Assembly (NCBI GenBank): GCA_963556495.2 | Contig: OY747713.1 | Coordinates: forward strand, 43,895,961 to 43,959,960 | DNA from: Valencia hispanica | Taxonomy: Eukaryota; Chordata; Actinopteri; Cyprinodontiformes; Valenciidae | Direction of reading: 5' to 3' | Length of the DNA stretch: 64,000 nt | Part shown: positions 10,694 to 21,689 of the stretch, in pieces | Layout of the letters: every line of letters begins with the position of its first letter | How positions within the stretch are numbered: position 1 is the first letter of the stretch | Notes under the pieces: model-generated | What the model saw: the letters and a program-made list of their open reading frames with translations, nothing else | Told to the model about the DNA's origin: nothing | Databases searched by the model: none | Program-made: the position numbers and the translations under genes

Positions 10694-11500
10694 CTGGGAT
10701 GAAACGGTTAAGGTGTAAATGAAAGGATTCGAGAGAAGTGGAGCCTCTGAGACATCTGTATGCCTTCAGAAGCACACCTCCCTTGGTTAAGCTCCCTGTC
10801 TCTGTGTAGAGCACAACACCAGGGGGGTCTTTAATGCATTTCACATGCTTCTTCTGGACATTCCAGATGTGCTCCATCCTTTCTCGGTCCAAGAGAGGAT
10901 CACCCAGGGAGTCTTTGCCCTTGTTGCTCAGGAGCTCTGTAAGCAGCCGCTCAAGAAGAAGGATGGTAGTTTCCTCTCCACGGGTCCTCTTCCGGCAGTG
11001 GAGTGCCAGCTCATCCCTGGTAAGATGCTTGATGACATCTTCATCTGTCAGCACAGGCCAACCCTGGGATATCAACAGCTCTCTCTTTGCTTTGCTTTGC
11101 GAAGCAAAGAAAGATCAGCCGCATCCCACTAAAAAATTCATGCCGACAGCCGTGACATGAAGATGGGATACAGCTGATGGGCATCAGTTGTACACCCCAT
11201 GGCAATCCTGTGCATAAAATGCCAGGTGTCCAAGCGAATCATGAGATCAGGCCAACCTTTGAATCTGGTTTTCAGCTTGGTCTCAACCACATCCGTGCAG
11301 CAGCCACAGTCCACGTACAAAACAGCAGGTGGATCCAAACTAGCCCGCTGGTACATTTTCACCAGACCCTCAACCATCATGTCCAGTCCTGCTCCTTCCT
11401 GTGCTGTCGGCACACTTATGAGCACCTGACCAAACTCATTGCCAACAGAGGTAAGCCACAGTCCTGTTCCCCTCGCTATCCCAGCCAGCTTCTTAGTGAT
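10694..11500 (-). pseudogene. DUF6729-type pseudogene, exon 3
   Basis: After the acceptor CTACAG (11,506-11,501) the frame reads ITKKLAGIARGTG, VLYVDCGCC, TRFKGWPDLMIRLDTWHFMHR and IFMSRLSA, then TGA (11,140-11,138) and TAG (11,131-11,129) where the family has Cys and Glu (CIFEW). Near 11,090 the AGAGAG run has changed length and shifts the frame; the downstream frame carries DELALHCRKRTRGEETT, KDPPGVVLYTETG and STSLESFHLHLNRFIPG up to the donor GTATGT at 10,693. The D-WHFM block looks like an RNase-H-like transposase core, but I do not claim activity. Confidence 0.65.
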
Positions 11501-11626
11501 CTGTAGTAGATGACAGGCAGGAAGCGCGCAATGTAATGAAACAACACACCATATAGAATATGATACTCATGCTCTGATAATGATATAACAGTAAACAGCA
11601 TAAATTAATAACAATTCCCTGCTATC

Positions 11627-11726
11627 CTTTTTAGTGGAATCCATCTTCAAGACTGAACCATACATGTAGGTTATCCTTGCATGGATTTCATCCAGCCTTG
11701 TCAGGATGTCTTGCAGCTTGGCACCA
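11627..11726 (-). pseudogene. DUF6729-type pseudogene, exon 2, distal half
   Basis: The remainder of exon 2 after the hAT insertion: KLQDILTRLDEIHARITYMYGS then VLKMDSTKK. The frame does not match the proximal half (PPVVPSC), so an indel lies near 11,715-11,726. The exon should end at a donor after MDSTKK, but the next bases are GA (11,626-11,625) instead of GT. Confidence 0.55.
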
Positions 11727-11734
11727 CTGGAGGC

Positions 11735-12596
11735 TAGGGATGGGTACTGAAACCCGGTATTAAATTGGCCCCGGGGCTGATTCTGACGGTCCACCCGGAC
11801 CGATAAGCTTCAGCTTTATCGATCCTCTTAACGGTAAAATTAAGGTCGTATTCATGTTTTCCGGGAGATATAAACACAAGCCAAACACTGTATTGCAGCC
11901 CACTCCTCCTTAACAAGCACACACGCTGCGGGGACGGAGTGGCGACTGCTGCGTACTCACGTGTGTGTTTGCCTTACAGATACGATCGTAGAGCGAACGA
12001 AAATATCCAAAATTTGGCTTCATTTAAAAAAAATAAATGCCGACAATGCACGCTGTCACATATGTAATAAAAGCTTTGCTTGCAAAGGCAGGAAGACAAG
12101 TAATTTGACCAAAAACCTTGCCAAAATACACCAACTACAAACCGAAAGTTGCACGGTGTTTCACCGCCTGAGTGCTGCAGCAACAACAACCCCTGAATCA
12201 GATACAACAGGTATGTATGTTTGTATGCAAAGCAAACACGTGAAGCATGGACATAAGTTTGCCATTTTAATCTTACAATTAATAAATGCTGGATATTTTG
12301 AACAGCAGCTTCCTTCTCATCTAAGTAAAAAAAGAATTTATTAAACTACAGTTAACCTGCTATTTTATTCTTACAATTAATAAATGCTGGATATTTTGGG
12401 AACAACAGCTTCCTTCTTATCTAAGTTACATTTTTTTTTCTTAAACTAAAGTTCATTATTTGTGTTTTTCCCCTTTTGTTTTAGTCTTTCAAAAAAAAAA
12501 AAAAGTACTGATACGGATACCGATAAAGTACCGTATCGATAAGGAGTATCGTTAAGAGTAGTAGTATCGATAAATCCTTAATGATACCCATCCCTA
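11735..12596 (+). mobile_element. hAT-family element, non-autonomous, with BED exon
   Basis: The ends are TAGGGATGGGTAC and, at the right, TACCCATCCCTA, a perfect short inverted repeat. The 8-bp target duplication CTGGAGGC (11,727-11,734 and 12,597-12,604) is exact and lies in a coding exon of the DUF6729-type pseudogene, as expected of hAT transposons. Inside is a BED-finger exon at 11,980-12,210 but no transposase catalytic core, so the element is an internal deletion derivative. The right subterminal part repeats TATCGATAA-like motifs. Confidence 0.9.
11980..12210 (+). pseudogene. BED zinc-finger exon of hAT transposase
   Basis: Bounded by an acceptor (GCCTTACAG, ending 11,979) and a donor (CAG/GTATGT at 12,211). 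The translation includes KIWLHLKK, CHICNKSF, GRKTSNLTKNLAKIH: the CxxC...HxxxxH pattern of BED fingers that bind DNA at transposon ends. The conserved HL before the final histidines is NL here. The catalytic exons that should follow are missing. Confidence 0.75.
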
Positions 12597-12799
12597 CTGG
12601 AGGCTCTGAGGGTTCCTGGAACTTTATTTGCGACACCCCGGGTCGTTTGAGGAAGTCCACACATAGGGTGGTGTACTGGGCCGGACGCTGGAGCCACTCC
12701 TCACTGTGGTTCTCACGCAGCTGTTTGATGACGCGTGTGGGACTGTTGCCTAGGCCACGCTCACGCAGGAGCCGAATGACTCTCATATCACAGTCATAC
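12597..12799 (-). pseudogene. DUF6729-type pseudogene, exon 2, proximal half
   Basis: Starts after the acceptor CCTCAG. The translation reads YDCDMRVIRLLRERGLGNSP, QLRENHSEEWLQRPAQY and VSQIKFQEPSEPP, then meets the hAT target site. Its first codons join exon 1 in frame. Confidence 0.65.
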
Positions 12800-12915
12800 C
12801 TGAGGAAAAGCAAAGTTCACACATTCATATATTTAACATATTTGATTTGTAAAGTATTTGCAAACATATTTGATGATGGGCTATCAACTGGTTGTGGAAG
12901 GAAAAGTGTATTTAC

Positions 12916-13405
12916 TTCCGCGTGAGGATGACCCGAAACTCAGAGCGATGGCCCATATCCAGCTGTTGCAGGACGGTCTGACTCCAGGAGACATGCGAGG
13001 CTTACACTTGGTACAGATGAGGGTTTCTGTGACCATGTTGAACATCCTATCGATGTCCAAAACCTGCTGTGCTCTTTTGTGCAGACCGCCTCCTGTCAAC
13101 TGATGCTGCCCACAGGTAGAATTGGGACAGAGCACCTTGACCTTCCACAGCTTATACGGCAACCACAGCAACAGAGCATGGCAAAAAAATCTGTCTGGAG
13201 CTGGAGCCTGATTGTAAATAAGTGCTGGCTGTGGTGGGTAATACCAGAGCTGTAGGATGTCTCAAAGCTCTGGTTTTCCCTTGGGCCCCATTTTAAAAAG
13301 CCTGCTGGAAATCCACCTGTGATCCTCTGGTGGCAAGGTCTCCGACCACAATCGGTGCAGTCAAACTGCTGATGAAGCTTGCAATATGGCCCCCGAAGAA
13401 GCAGT
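12916..13405 (-). pseudogene. DUF6729-type pseudogene, exon 1 of those visible (DUF6729 domain)
   Basis: From the acceptor CTTCACAG to the donor GTAAAT. Successive frames give VVGDLATRGSQVDFQQAF, then KMGPKGKPEL, a TGA, DILQLWYYPPQPALIYNQ, PYKLWKVKVLCPNSTC, LDIDRMFNMVTETLICTKCK, and finally SWSQTVLQQLDMGHRSEF. Two single-base losses (about 13,293 and 12,990) and one stop (about 13,260) separate these pieces. CPNSTC and CTKC are the paired zinc-binding cysteines of the domain. Confidence 0.65.
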
Positions 13406-13621
13406 CTGTGAAGGAAAAAGACAAAACATTTGGTCTAGCAGGTCATTTATTTAATTAGCGATCTATCTATCCAATCTATCCAAGACTACCCTCACATAAA
13501 ATAGAAAATATCGAATGTCAAATCATACTTAAGGTAACAGAATAAAATGCATACATTTGTTCCAAAATTCTTAGAATTGTGCCAGCAGCTAGCACTATTT
13601 TGTGAGTTGTGACAGTTCATA
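13406..13621. other. No gene seen
   Basis: AT-rich sequence upstream of the pseudogene, with a short TCTATCTATC stretch near 13,463. Intron or spacer. Confidence 0.4.
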
Positions 13622-13931
13622 TGTCAGGAATGTCTGTGCGATGCAAGGACCCAAACGCAGAAGCCGAGGAAAGGTGTACGGATGTTTATTAAAGGTGCTG
13701 GTTGAGGAGGAGGTGAGGATGATGAAGGCAGGAATGGAGAGGCAGGACGGGACACCTCGGGACAACACACCATGGAGACGAAGAACACAACACGACATCA
13801 ACAATGATCCGGCGCTGAGTGAAGGGAAGTGATGGGCTTTAAAGGCAGAAGGTAAGGAGGATCAGGTGTGAATGATAGGAGACAGGTGCAGGACATGAAC
13901 AATCAGGGGCAGAGTCCTAGAGGTTCTGACA
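13622..13931. mobile_element. TGTCAGGA...TTCTGACA element, 310 bp
   Basis: Related to 890-1,136: same terminal motif, internal ACCCAAACGCAGAAG, TTTATTAAAGGTG, GGTAAGGAGGAxCAGGTG and a CAGAGTCCTAGAGG right end. I found no clear target duplication. No frame of note. Confidence 0.55.
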
Positions 13932-14732
13932 TAATATGCAAATTCAGTTGTTTTAGACCCAAATAATATTTTTTATAAGTTACCGAGACAATACTGCAAG
14001 AGTGTCCAGGACTGGTCACATATGCTGTAGTTCTAGAGACAGAGGGTGGAACTCCAGGATCTTGTGCCTGTACAGTCAAGCATTGAAATATAATAAATGT
14101 TGCAAATATAATAAGAGAAATTTGTATTAATCCTAGATGGAACTATACAACACTGTTCAAAGTTTAGGTTCAGTGAGATTGTTTTTCAAATATGATTAAA
14201 ATACAGTCAAAAACAGTAATAGTGGGAAATAATTTCAATTTAAGATGACTACTTATTTGAATCTGTTTTCAAATTAATTTAATGCATCATTGTAATGCAT
14301 CAAATATAACCCCACCAACTTTTGACAGTAGTGTATATAAAATCTATTTCATTCAAATATCATATAGTACTGTATAGTATTGCTGCTACTTAATTATCAT
14401 AAGATTTCCTGGAATAAAAAATATGTTTCTAAAACGTGCACAGACGTGGAATGTGTCTTCATAAAATACAAGGTGGATTACGCAAGTACTTACACAGAGA
14501 GTGGTGCTTGGTGTAGAGCTACTGGACACTGCTGTGCTGAGTTGGTCAACAACCTGAGATGGTGTCCTAGCCACACTCAGATTTGGCTTTGCAGAAGCAA
14601 TGTGGGACCCACCAAATCTTGGCTTGGTAAACTAAAAAAGGGCAAAACAAATTCAACGAAAAGACAAATGTAATGTAACAGCACGTTGGCAAAAAATTGA
14701 TAAAATGTAAAACAAGTAAATGAGAAAATATC

Positions 14733-14869
14733 TATCCATCCATTCATCCATTTTCTGTAATCATCCACCCTAATCCAGGATTGCGGGGGGGCTGGTGCCT
14801 TTCTCCAGCAGTCAAGGGGCGAGGGGCAGGGCACACCCTGGACAGGTCGCCACTCCATCGCAGGGCAGA
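14733..14869 (+). repeat. Teleost interspersed repeat fragment
   Basis: CATCCATTTTCTGTAATC, a G-run, CTGGTGCCTTTCTCCAGC and CACCCTGGACAGGTCGCCA appear in the order seen in a very common fish interspersed repeat (possibly a LINE or SINE tail; family not assigned). It lies in a stretch absent from block A. Confidence 0.55.
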
Positions 14870-15548
14870 AAATATCTATTGTTCCTATATTTCATTGTAT
14901 AACTTAAGGAACTGCGTTCTTTCTTTGTCTTATTTTACTTCTGTGTATGACCACCCTCTGCTATTTATACAGATTGAAATAATCAGTTAGAATTGAAAAA
15001 TGTGTGTGAAGGTATTGCAAGAATGTGAGTGTATTATAATTCAACAGGAACCTTTTAAAATGACTTAAAATCAAAACTAATTTGCACATAGTTTGTAAGA
15101 GAAAGTGTTTATTAACAGTAATGAAGGTTACACTTGAACTGGATACAAAGCAGATTCATGATGACTGAAATAATATGTGTATAATTAAGTGTGCATAAGT
15201 GGAATATTACCTGAGAGATACAGAATGAAAGACATAGCTTCAAAAGCCAGATGAAAAAGATCAAGAGAGATGCCATGACGGACGTGAGCGTCCTTCAACC
15301 AATAATGGCAGAGCCCAGAGAGGAAAGAGAGATCACACATGTTATCTCACATATTGTTCTTTTACAATTTTACTTGATCATGTGACTAAACCCACCTGAG
15401 ACGGTGAAACTGACCAATAAGCAGACTGTATAAAGTCGCACTACAATCAGCCTTGTACAAGCTGTGTGACAGCTGGAAGGCAGGTGTAAAAACATACCAG
15501 ACATTTCCACTGAACTTAAACCTTTATACTTTAAAACATATACCATAA

Positions 15549-17636
15549 GAATTTAAAATAGCTGTAATTAAACCTTTACTCAAGAAACCTTCCCTTGATC
15601 AAGATGACTTAGTGAATTACAGACCTATATCTAACTTTCCTTTCTTATCCAAAATCCTTGAGAAAATTGTTGCTAATCAAGTCTGTGAGCATCTAAACAG
15701 TAACGAGCTGTTTGAAAAGTTTCAGTCAGGTTTTAGAGCTCATCATGGCACTGAAACAGCACTGGTGAAGGTTACTAATGATATTCTTAAGGCCTCAGAT
15801 AATGGACTTGTGTCTGTTCTGGTTTTGTAAGATCTCAGTGCTGCTTTTGACACAGTCGATCATAATATTTTCTTAGAAAGGCTTGAACATGTTGCAGGGA
15901 TCAAAGGAACAGCACTAGGCTGGTTTAAATCATATTTGTCTGACAGATTCCAGTTTGTTCATCTAAATGATAAATCTTCTTCACTCTCAAGGGTTACTTG
16001 TGGAGTTCCACAGGGTTCTGTGCTTGGACCAATTCTTTTCACCATATATATACTCCCAATTGGTAGAATCATTAGACAGCATGGGATAAATTTCCACAGC
16101 TTTGCCGATGATACACAACTATATTTATCCATAAATCCTGATGAACCCAGTCAGTTAGGTAGATTACAGGCATGTCTGGAAGACATAAAAACATGGATGA
16201 ATCTAAACTTTTTTCTTTTAAATTCTGACAAGACAGAAGTTGCTGTCTTTGGACCAGATGTTATAAAAAAGAAACTGATTAGTCAATCACTTCATCTGGA
16301 GGGCATTAAATTGGCCCTCAGTAATAACGTAAAGAACCTTGGCGTTATTTTTGACCAGGACTTGACATTTGAATCCCATATTAAACAGGTTTCTAGGATT
16401 TCTTTCTTTCACCTCCGGAATATTGCTAAAATTAGAAACATCCTGTCCAGGAGTGATGCTGAGAAACTAGTCCATGCATTTGTTACCTCAAGGCTGGACT
16501 ACTGTAATTCTGTACTATCAGGTAGTCCACAAAATGCCATTAAAAGCCTTCAGTTGATCCAAAATGCGGCAGCAAGAGTTCTGATGAATATTAAAAAGAG
16601 AGATCACATTTCTCCTGTTTTAGCTTCCCTTCATTGGCTCCCTGTTAAATCCAGAATAGAATTTAAGATCCTTCTTCTTACATACAAAGCCCTTAATAAT
16701 CAAGCTCCATCATACATCAGAGATCTAATTGTTCCATATGTTCCTAACAGAGCACTTCGCTCTCAGACTGCAGGTTTACTTGTAGTTCCTAGGATCTCTA
16801 AAAGTAGAATGGGAGGCAGATCTTTTGGTCATCAGGCTCCTCTCCTATGGAACCAGCTCCCAGCTTTAGTCCGTGAGGCAGACACTCTCTGTTTACTTTT
16901 AAGGCCAGGCTTAAAACTTTCCTTTTTGATAAAGCTTATAGTTAGAGTGGCTAAGGTCATCCTGAGCTAGCTCTTTAGTTATGCTGCTATAGGCTTAGAC
17001 TGCTGGAGGACAGACTTACCAATTTTCTTCACTCTGCTACTTCCTTTTCTACTACTACTCTCCAGTTGTATTACAGTACATTCTGTTATTTCGACTGTTA
17101 ACTTTGTTTTCTCTCAGTGTTTTTTTCTCCGTAGAAGATATACCTGGTCTGGTATCCTGCTTGGCTGCAATGCCCTTTTGGACGGGGGGCATCGACTGGG
17201 ATGATGCTCCCAGTAACTGAACATCCACTGTGTCCTGTTATCAACTTTTTACTTTCTGTAACATAGAAAGCTCTTTTATATCAGATCTTCTGTTCCTTCT
17301 GTGTTTCTGCTCTGTCTTCTCAAACCCCCAGACGGTCGTGGCAGATGGCCGCTCCTACTGAGCCTGGTTCTGTTGGAGGTTTCTTCCTGTTAAAGGGGAG
17401 TTTTTCCTCTCCACCGTCGCCACATGCTTGCTCAGTATGAGGGATTGCTGAAGGATTGCTGTGGTTGGAAAGTCTGCCCAACCTCATGCCAATGACTGAC
17501 GCAATCTGCTGGGATTCCTTAAATAGGAAACTTTTTAACTGATTGGAATGTTTGTATAAATGTATTAAAATGACTTCTTGTTAAGTGCCTTGAGATGACA
17601 TCTGTTGTGAATTGGCGCTATATAAATAAATTGAAT
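15549..17636 (+). mobile_element. L2-like LINE, 5'-truncated
   Basis: Starts inside ORF2 ([16 protein letters not shown]) and ends in the AATTGAATTGAAT tail after GGCGCTATATAAATAAATTG. It is the same family as the minus-strand fragment at 8,991-10,283 and a different family from 3,193-7,101. Block A has no insert at the corresponding place near 2,640. The sequence just upstream (15,331-15,548) has no recognisable content. Confidence 0.85.
15612..16970 (+). pseudogene. LINE reverse transcriptase, one stop and one frameshift
   Basis: One frame from the RT N-terminal region ([32 protein letters not shown]) is cut by TAA at 15,828-15,830, directly before [11 protein letters not shown], then continues in the same frame through GVPQGSVLGPIL, FADDTQLYLSI (YADD here FADD) and LHWLPVKSRI. 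Near 16,885 a CT dinucleotide is doubled relative to 9,370 and sends the last ~25 codons out of frame. The enzyme copied RNA into DNA; this copy is dead. Confidence 0.85.
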
Positions 17637-17714
17637 TGAATGTGTTAAAATTAAAATTCTTAAAAAAAAATCTTTGACAAACTTGTCATAGTTTTAAACG
17701 TAGATGAAGTTGGC

Positions 17715-18321
17715 TGGGGGGGGGAGCTGACGCTGACTCTGCTCCATGACATCCTGTACTGGTCCAGTAGCGGCAGACTCTTGTTCCACAACCCTGGCTG
17801 CTTGTCCACTAGAGGCTGTGGTCTGCTTAAGACAATCACAAAAATACATAGGCCACAATCATTTTTGAACAAGAAGAATTTGTTCAGTAAACTATAATAA
17901 ATAAATAAAAATACTAGTTGAATCTTCACCTTACTATCTTTTGAGTGTGAAAACCACACATTTTGGGACTCCGAGCTAGGTCGTCTGGCCACGAGACTGC
18001 ATCGGACATTTATCAATCTGTAATCAATTTATCAATTATCACACATTTAATATAGAATACATGCATTTCTAACTCATCAGAGTGAATGGCAAATTAATTT
18101 ATTGTAACTTTCCAGGACATGTGTCATATTTATTTTTTATTCATGTTCATTAAAGGGGAGATACAAACTGTGAAATGAGAGAGAAATAGATCAAGTTTGT
18201 ATTATCCTTTAAAAGAACAAAAAAGGAACATCTCACACCTTCAACCCATTCACTGGACATCCCCACGCCCACTGTCTCAAATCTCAGAATTTCTCAATGC
18301 AAAAAAATTGTCTTTAATGTA
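17715..18321. other. Block B sequence without a gene
   Basis: Nearly identical to 2,655-3,192. Open stretches on the minus strand (18,016-17,660) have exon-like borders but no frame that joins across them without a stop. Ends at the single TTAATGTA that is duplicated around the LINE in block A. Confidence 0.5.
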
Positions 18322-18865
18322 GTTTTTTTTAGACTGACATAAATCTCAAATGCCTGCAACAGTATCTATATAAAAATCTATAAATAATCATGACATTGAC
18401 TTGAATGATTAGAATTAGAAGCTTTACATGAATCATTTAAAATAGAATATAACTCAGCTTTATTGTCATTGCACATGTCACAAGTACAAGCAACGAAATG
18501 CAGTTTACATCCACCCAGGAGTATTTCAGCAAAAATTTAGATATATTACAAATGTACACGGTGTGAAGGAGATAAATATATTATAACTATAAGTATATAC
18601 AGGCTATAACTGTAGTGGATGTACAGACTATGAAGAGGTTATACATCCTATAACTGTTGTGAATGTACAAACTATGTACAGGTTATACATATGGTTACAC
18701 ATAAAGGCTATAAAAGAAAATTAAGGAATTAATAAAATTGATAAAATAACCTCGGGTGGGTATTATTTTTCTAATAATTTAACGGCTCGTCGTCAATAAG
18801 GCTATTCCTTACTATTATTATTCCTTACTTATTCTGTCATGCAAAGCTAACAAAAGCACACTCAC

Positions 18866-19012
18866 CCCTAGATACACGTCATGCCAGTTTTTCTGTCGAG
18901 GAGCTGGCCTGTTACACTCATTTGATGGCCAAACTCCTGTACTGGCAAAATCTTTTAGGCTTGAAATCCAGTCAGGATCCGACATGGCTTTATAGTATTT
19001 TTTGCCAGACAT
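18866..19012 (-). CDS. Candidate orphan first exon
   Basis: ATG at 19,012 opens 49 codons (MSGKKYYKAMSDPDWISSL, STGVWPSNECNRPAPRQ, KNWHDVYLG) ending exactly at a consensus donor GTGAGT (18,865-18,860). Composition and the splice site look real. It lies upstream, on the same strand, of the DUF6729-type pseudogene, of which it could be the first exon, but no linking exon is seen. The segment is missing from block A. Confidence 0.35.
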
Positions 19013-19069
19013 TTTTCTTTTTTTGCCCCTTCTTTTTTGGGGGGGAGGGCGGTAAAAATTTGTATTAAT

Positions 19070-20448
19070 AAAAATTATTTGTTAAATAGGCACACACCAC
19101 ATAATACATTATGTATTTTTACCTGTGGTCCGAAAATACAGTAAAAGTTACCAAAAATTATGTTTCGCCGTCTTCCGTTAGAATTATGTGACAGTGATGC
19201 CCGACATCTACTGAACTTTTTGACCTCTAAAACACACCGAGGAATACGTCATTACTTCGTACACCTTCGGCTCAGTTTGGCAACCTGATTGACAGTTCGC
19301 TAGCTAAGCGCAAACTTACCTTCAACATTTCCTTGTACCGATTGGTCAAATGTCGAACATTTTAAGAAAATGTTAAGAATGGCTACAAATGTTAAAGTGT
19401 TTCGACGTGATTGGCTGTGGCGTTAAGCTGGGGAACAAAAGCTGGGTCCTAGTCCAACAAAGGTGGGGAAGAAGGGAAGAAAATGGGGAAGTAAGAAAAA
19501 GAAAATGGGAAGAAGAGAAAGAAAAAATTAAGAAAAGAAAGGTGAAATTTGACATTTAGAGATATGTTTTCCTTAGCATAGGTCTTATAATACATTGTCT
19601 GGTTTCTTCATGTTGGAAAATCACGCATTTATATTTTACCGTTTTCTATTGTAGGGGCTCACCAAGATCGGGGTTCGAATCCAGCTAAAGCCAACTTTTT
19701 GTAACATTTATTATTTAATTAAATAAGCATTCTTTTTGAATGCACACTGTTCCAGTGTTGATAAAATATATTTATGTAATTTGTTGTTTTTGATATTCTT
19801 TCATAAAACATAATTACCAAAACGAAAAATTATTATTTAGTAGTTGTTGTATTACATTTGATCTGATTAAGTATTTTTTTTAGGTTACATTAAAACAAGA
19901 CACTTGCAAACCATTAAACGTTAACTAATATGCTGAAAATGTCTATCATAAGAATACCAAAATGTACAAATTATCTTTTTATATACAAACGTTATTGCTG
20001 GAGTGTACTTATGAAATAATGTCACATGAAAGTAAAAGTCGAAAAGCAATCATTTGCCAATTTGTTTTTCTTTTACAACCATGCCAACAGAACAGTAATA
20101 TTGAAATATTAAACAACATGTTTTTAGAAATAGATACATGCCAATTTTTTATTTTAAAACCATGCCAACCGAACAGTAATATTCAATTAATAAACATCAT
20201 GTTTTTAGAAATAAATACTTGCCCATTTTTAATTTTACAACCATGCCAACAGAACAGTCATATTAAAATGTTAAATAACATGTTTTTAGAAATAAAAACT
20301 TGCCATTTTTTTTATTTTACAACCATGCCAACAGAACAGTAATATTAAAATGTTAAATAACATGTTTTAAAAATAAGAAAAAGGAAATGAAATAAAAAAC
20401 AAGAAATAAAACGTTACATACAATGTGAAACAACATTGTAATGTTTAT
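19070..20448 (+). repeat. ~1.38-kb local tandem unit, copy B
   Basis: GTTAAATAGGCACACAC recurs at 19,081 and 20,459 (1,378 bp apart), followed in both by the same CCGAAAATACAGTAA, CATCTACTGAACTTTTTGAC and CTTCGGCTCAGTT segments, the homopurine tract and the B-box-like motif. Copy B then holds the 80-bp tandem at 20,051-20,364. Confidence 0.8.
20051..20364 (+). repeat. ~80-bp tandem repeat, about 4 copies
   Basis: Counterpart of 8,171-8,404 with one extra unit, so copy number changed after the A/B duplication. Not coding. Confidence 0.75.
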
Positions 20449-21369
20449 AAAATTATCTGTTAAATAGGCACACACGACATTGTGCATTTTTACCTGTTGT
20501 CCGAAAATACAGTAATAGTTACCGAAAAATTCGCTGTCCGACGTTAAAAAAATGTGACAGTGATGCTCGACATCTACTGAACTTTTTGACCTCTCACACG
20601 CCCCGAGGAATAAGTCATTACTTCGTACTCCTTCGGCTCAGTTCGGCAACTTGACTGACAGTTTGCTACTAAGCGCAAACTTACCTTCAACATTTCCTTA
20701 GACCGACTGGTCAAATGTCAAACATTTCAAGAAAATATTAAGAATGGCGCTCTCTGATTGGCTACAAATGTTAAAGCGATTCGACGTGATTGGCTATGTC
20801 GTTTCAGCAAAGCTGGGGAACAATAGTCCAACAAAGGTGGGGAAGAAGGGAAGAAAAGGGGGAAGGAAGAAAAAGAAAAGGTGAAGAAGAGAAAGAAAAA
20901 TGAAGAAAAGAAAGTGTGAAATTTGACATTCAGAGATATGTTTTCCTTAGCATGGGTCTTATAATACATTTTCTGGTTTCTTCATGTTGGAAAATCACCC
21001 ATTTATATTTCACCGATTTCTATTGCAGGTGCTCACCAAGACCCGGGTTCGAATCCAGCTGAAGCCAACTTTTTGTAGCATTTATTATTTAATTAAATAA
21101 GCATTCTTTTTGAATGCACACTGTTCCAGTGTTGATAAAATATACTTATGTAATTTGTTGTGTTTTTTGATATTCTTTCATAAAACATAATTACCAAATA
21201 GAAAAATTATTATTTAGTAGTTGTTGCATTACATTTGATCTGATTAAGTATTTTTTTAGGTTACATTAAAACAAGACACTTGCAAACCATTAAATGTTAA
21301 CTAATATGCTGAAAATGTCTATCACAAGAATAACTAAATGTACAAATGATCTTTTTATATACAAACGTT
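20449..21369 (+). repeat. ~1.38-kb unit, copy C, cut by the tRNA array
   Basis: Matches copy B up to TACAAACGTTA at 21,359-21,369 and then passes without a gap into tRNA-array spacer (ACACACAGGATGTG). The 80-bp tandem expected next is missing. Confidence 0.8.
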
Positions 21370-21689
21370 AACACACAGGATGTGTTTTGTGAAAAGGCAT
21401 TACATGCTTCTCTTTATCTTGGATGCATGTCCCTTTTCAAAGTCCTCAAATGTTTACCATTGAACTTTGTAGATGTATACTTTTTCTGTGGTCCCTACGT
21501 AATGCACAGAATACCTATTGGTGGTATAAAACAAATACATACTGTAGGTATAAACTGGAGCAAAATGTGGTCCATTTTCCAGGTTGTTACAAGCTAAACA
21601 GTTACAAAGTCCATGTCAAATTCACATGTGCTCTTCACGCTTCCGTGGGTACGGTTTGCAGAAGTGCCTGCATCGCATGTCAGTGAGAC

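Larger units (their letters stand above)
8574..13405 (-). pseudogene. DUF6729-type multi-exon gene, pseudogenised
   Basis: Five exon-like blocks in order on the minus strand match a protein family common in fish that I know as DUF6729-containing; its function is unknown and it is multicopy, probably spread with transposons. Blocks: 13,405-12,916 (zinc-binding N-terminal domain), 12,799-12,597 plus 11,726-11,627, 11,500-10,694, 10,594-10,385, and 8,983-8,574. Several splice junctions are intact, for example 12,916/12,799, where the joined codons read TRKYDCDM. Lesions include single-base frameshifts, stop codons at about 13,260, 11,138 and 11,129, a donor changed from GT to GA at 11,626-11,625, a hAT insertion in exon 2 and a LINE fragment before the last exon. 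It cannot make a full protein. Confidence 0.7.
14160..20448 (+). repeat. Segmental duplication block B
   Basis: Paralog of 464-8,470. It retains the empty sites for the A-specific insertions and has its own LINE (15,549-17,636), a ~620-bp stretch (18,806-19,428) missing from A, and about 330 bp at 14,636-14,966 without a counterpart in A. Confidence 0.85.

Noticed and set aside
10834..11160. Plus-strand frames of 95-109 codons opposite the DUF6729-type exons
   Set aside because: Antisense shadows of the better supported minus-strand exons.
19373..19555. Minus frame rich in Phe/Ser/Leu (also 20,727-20,969), looking like a membrane peptide
   Set aside because: It is the pyrimidine strand of the homopurine tract.
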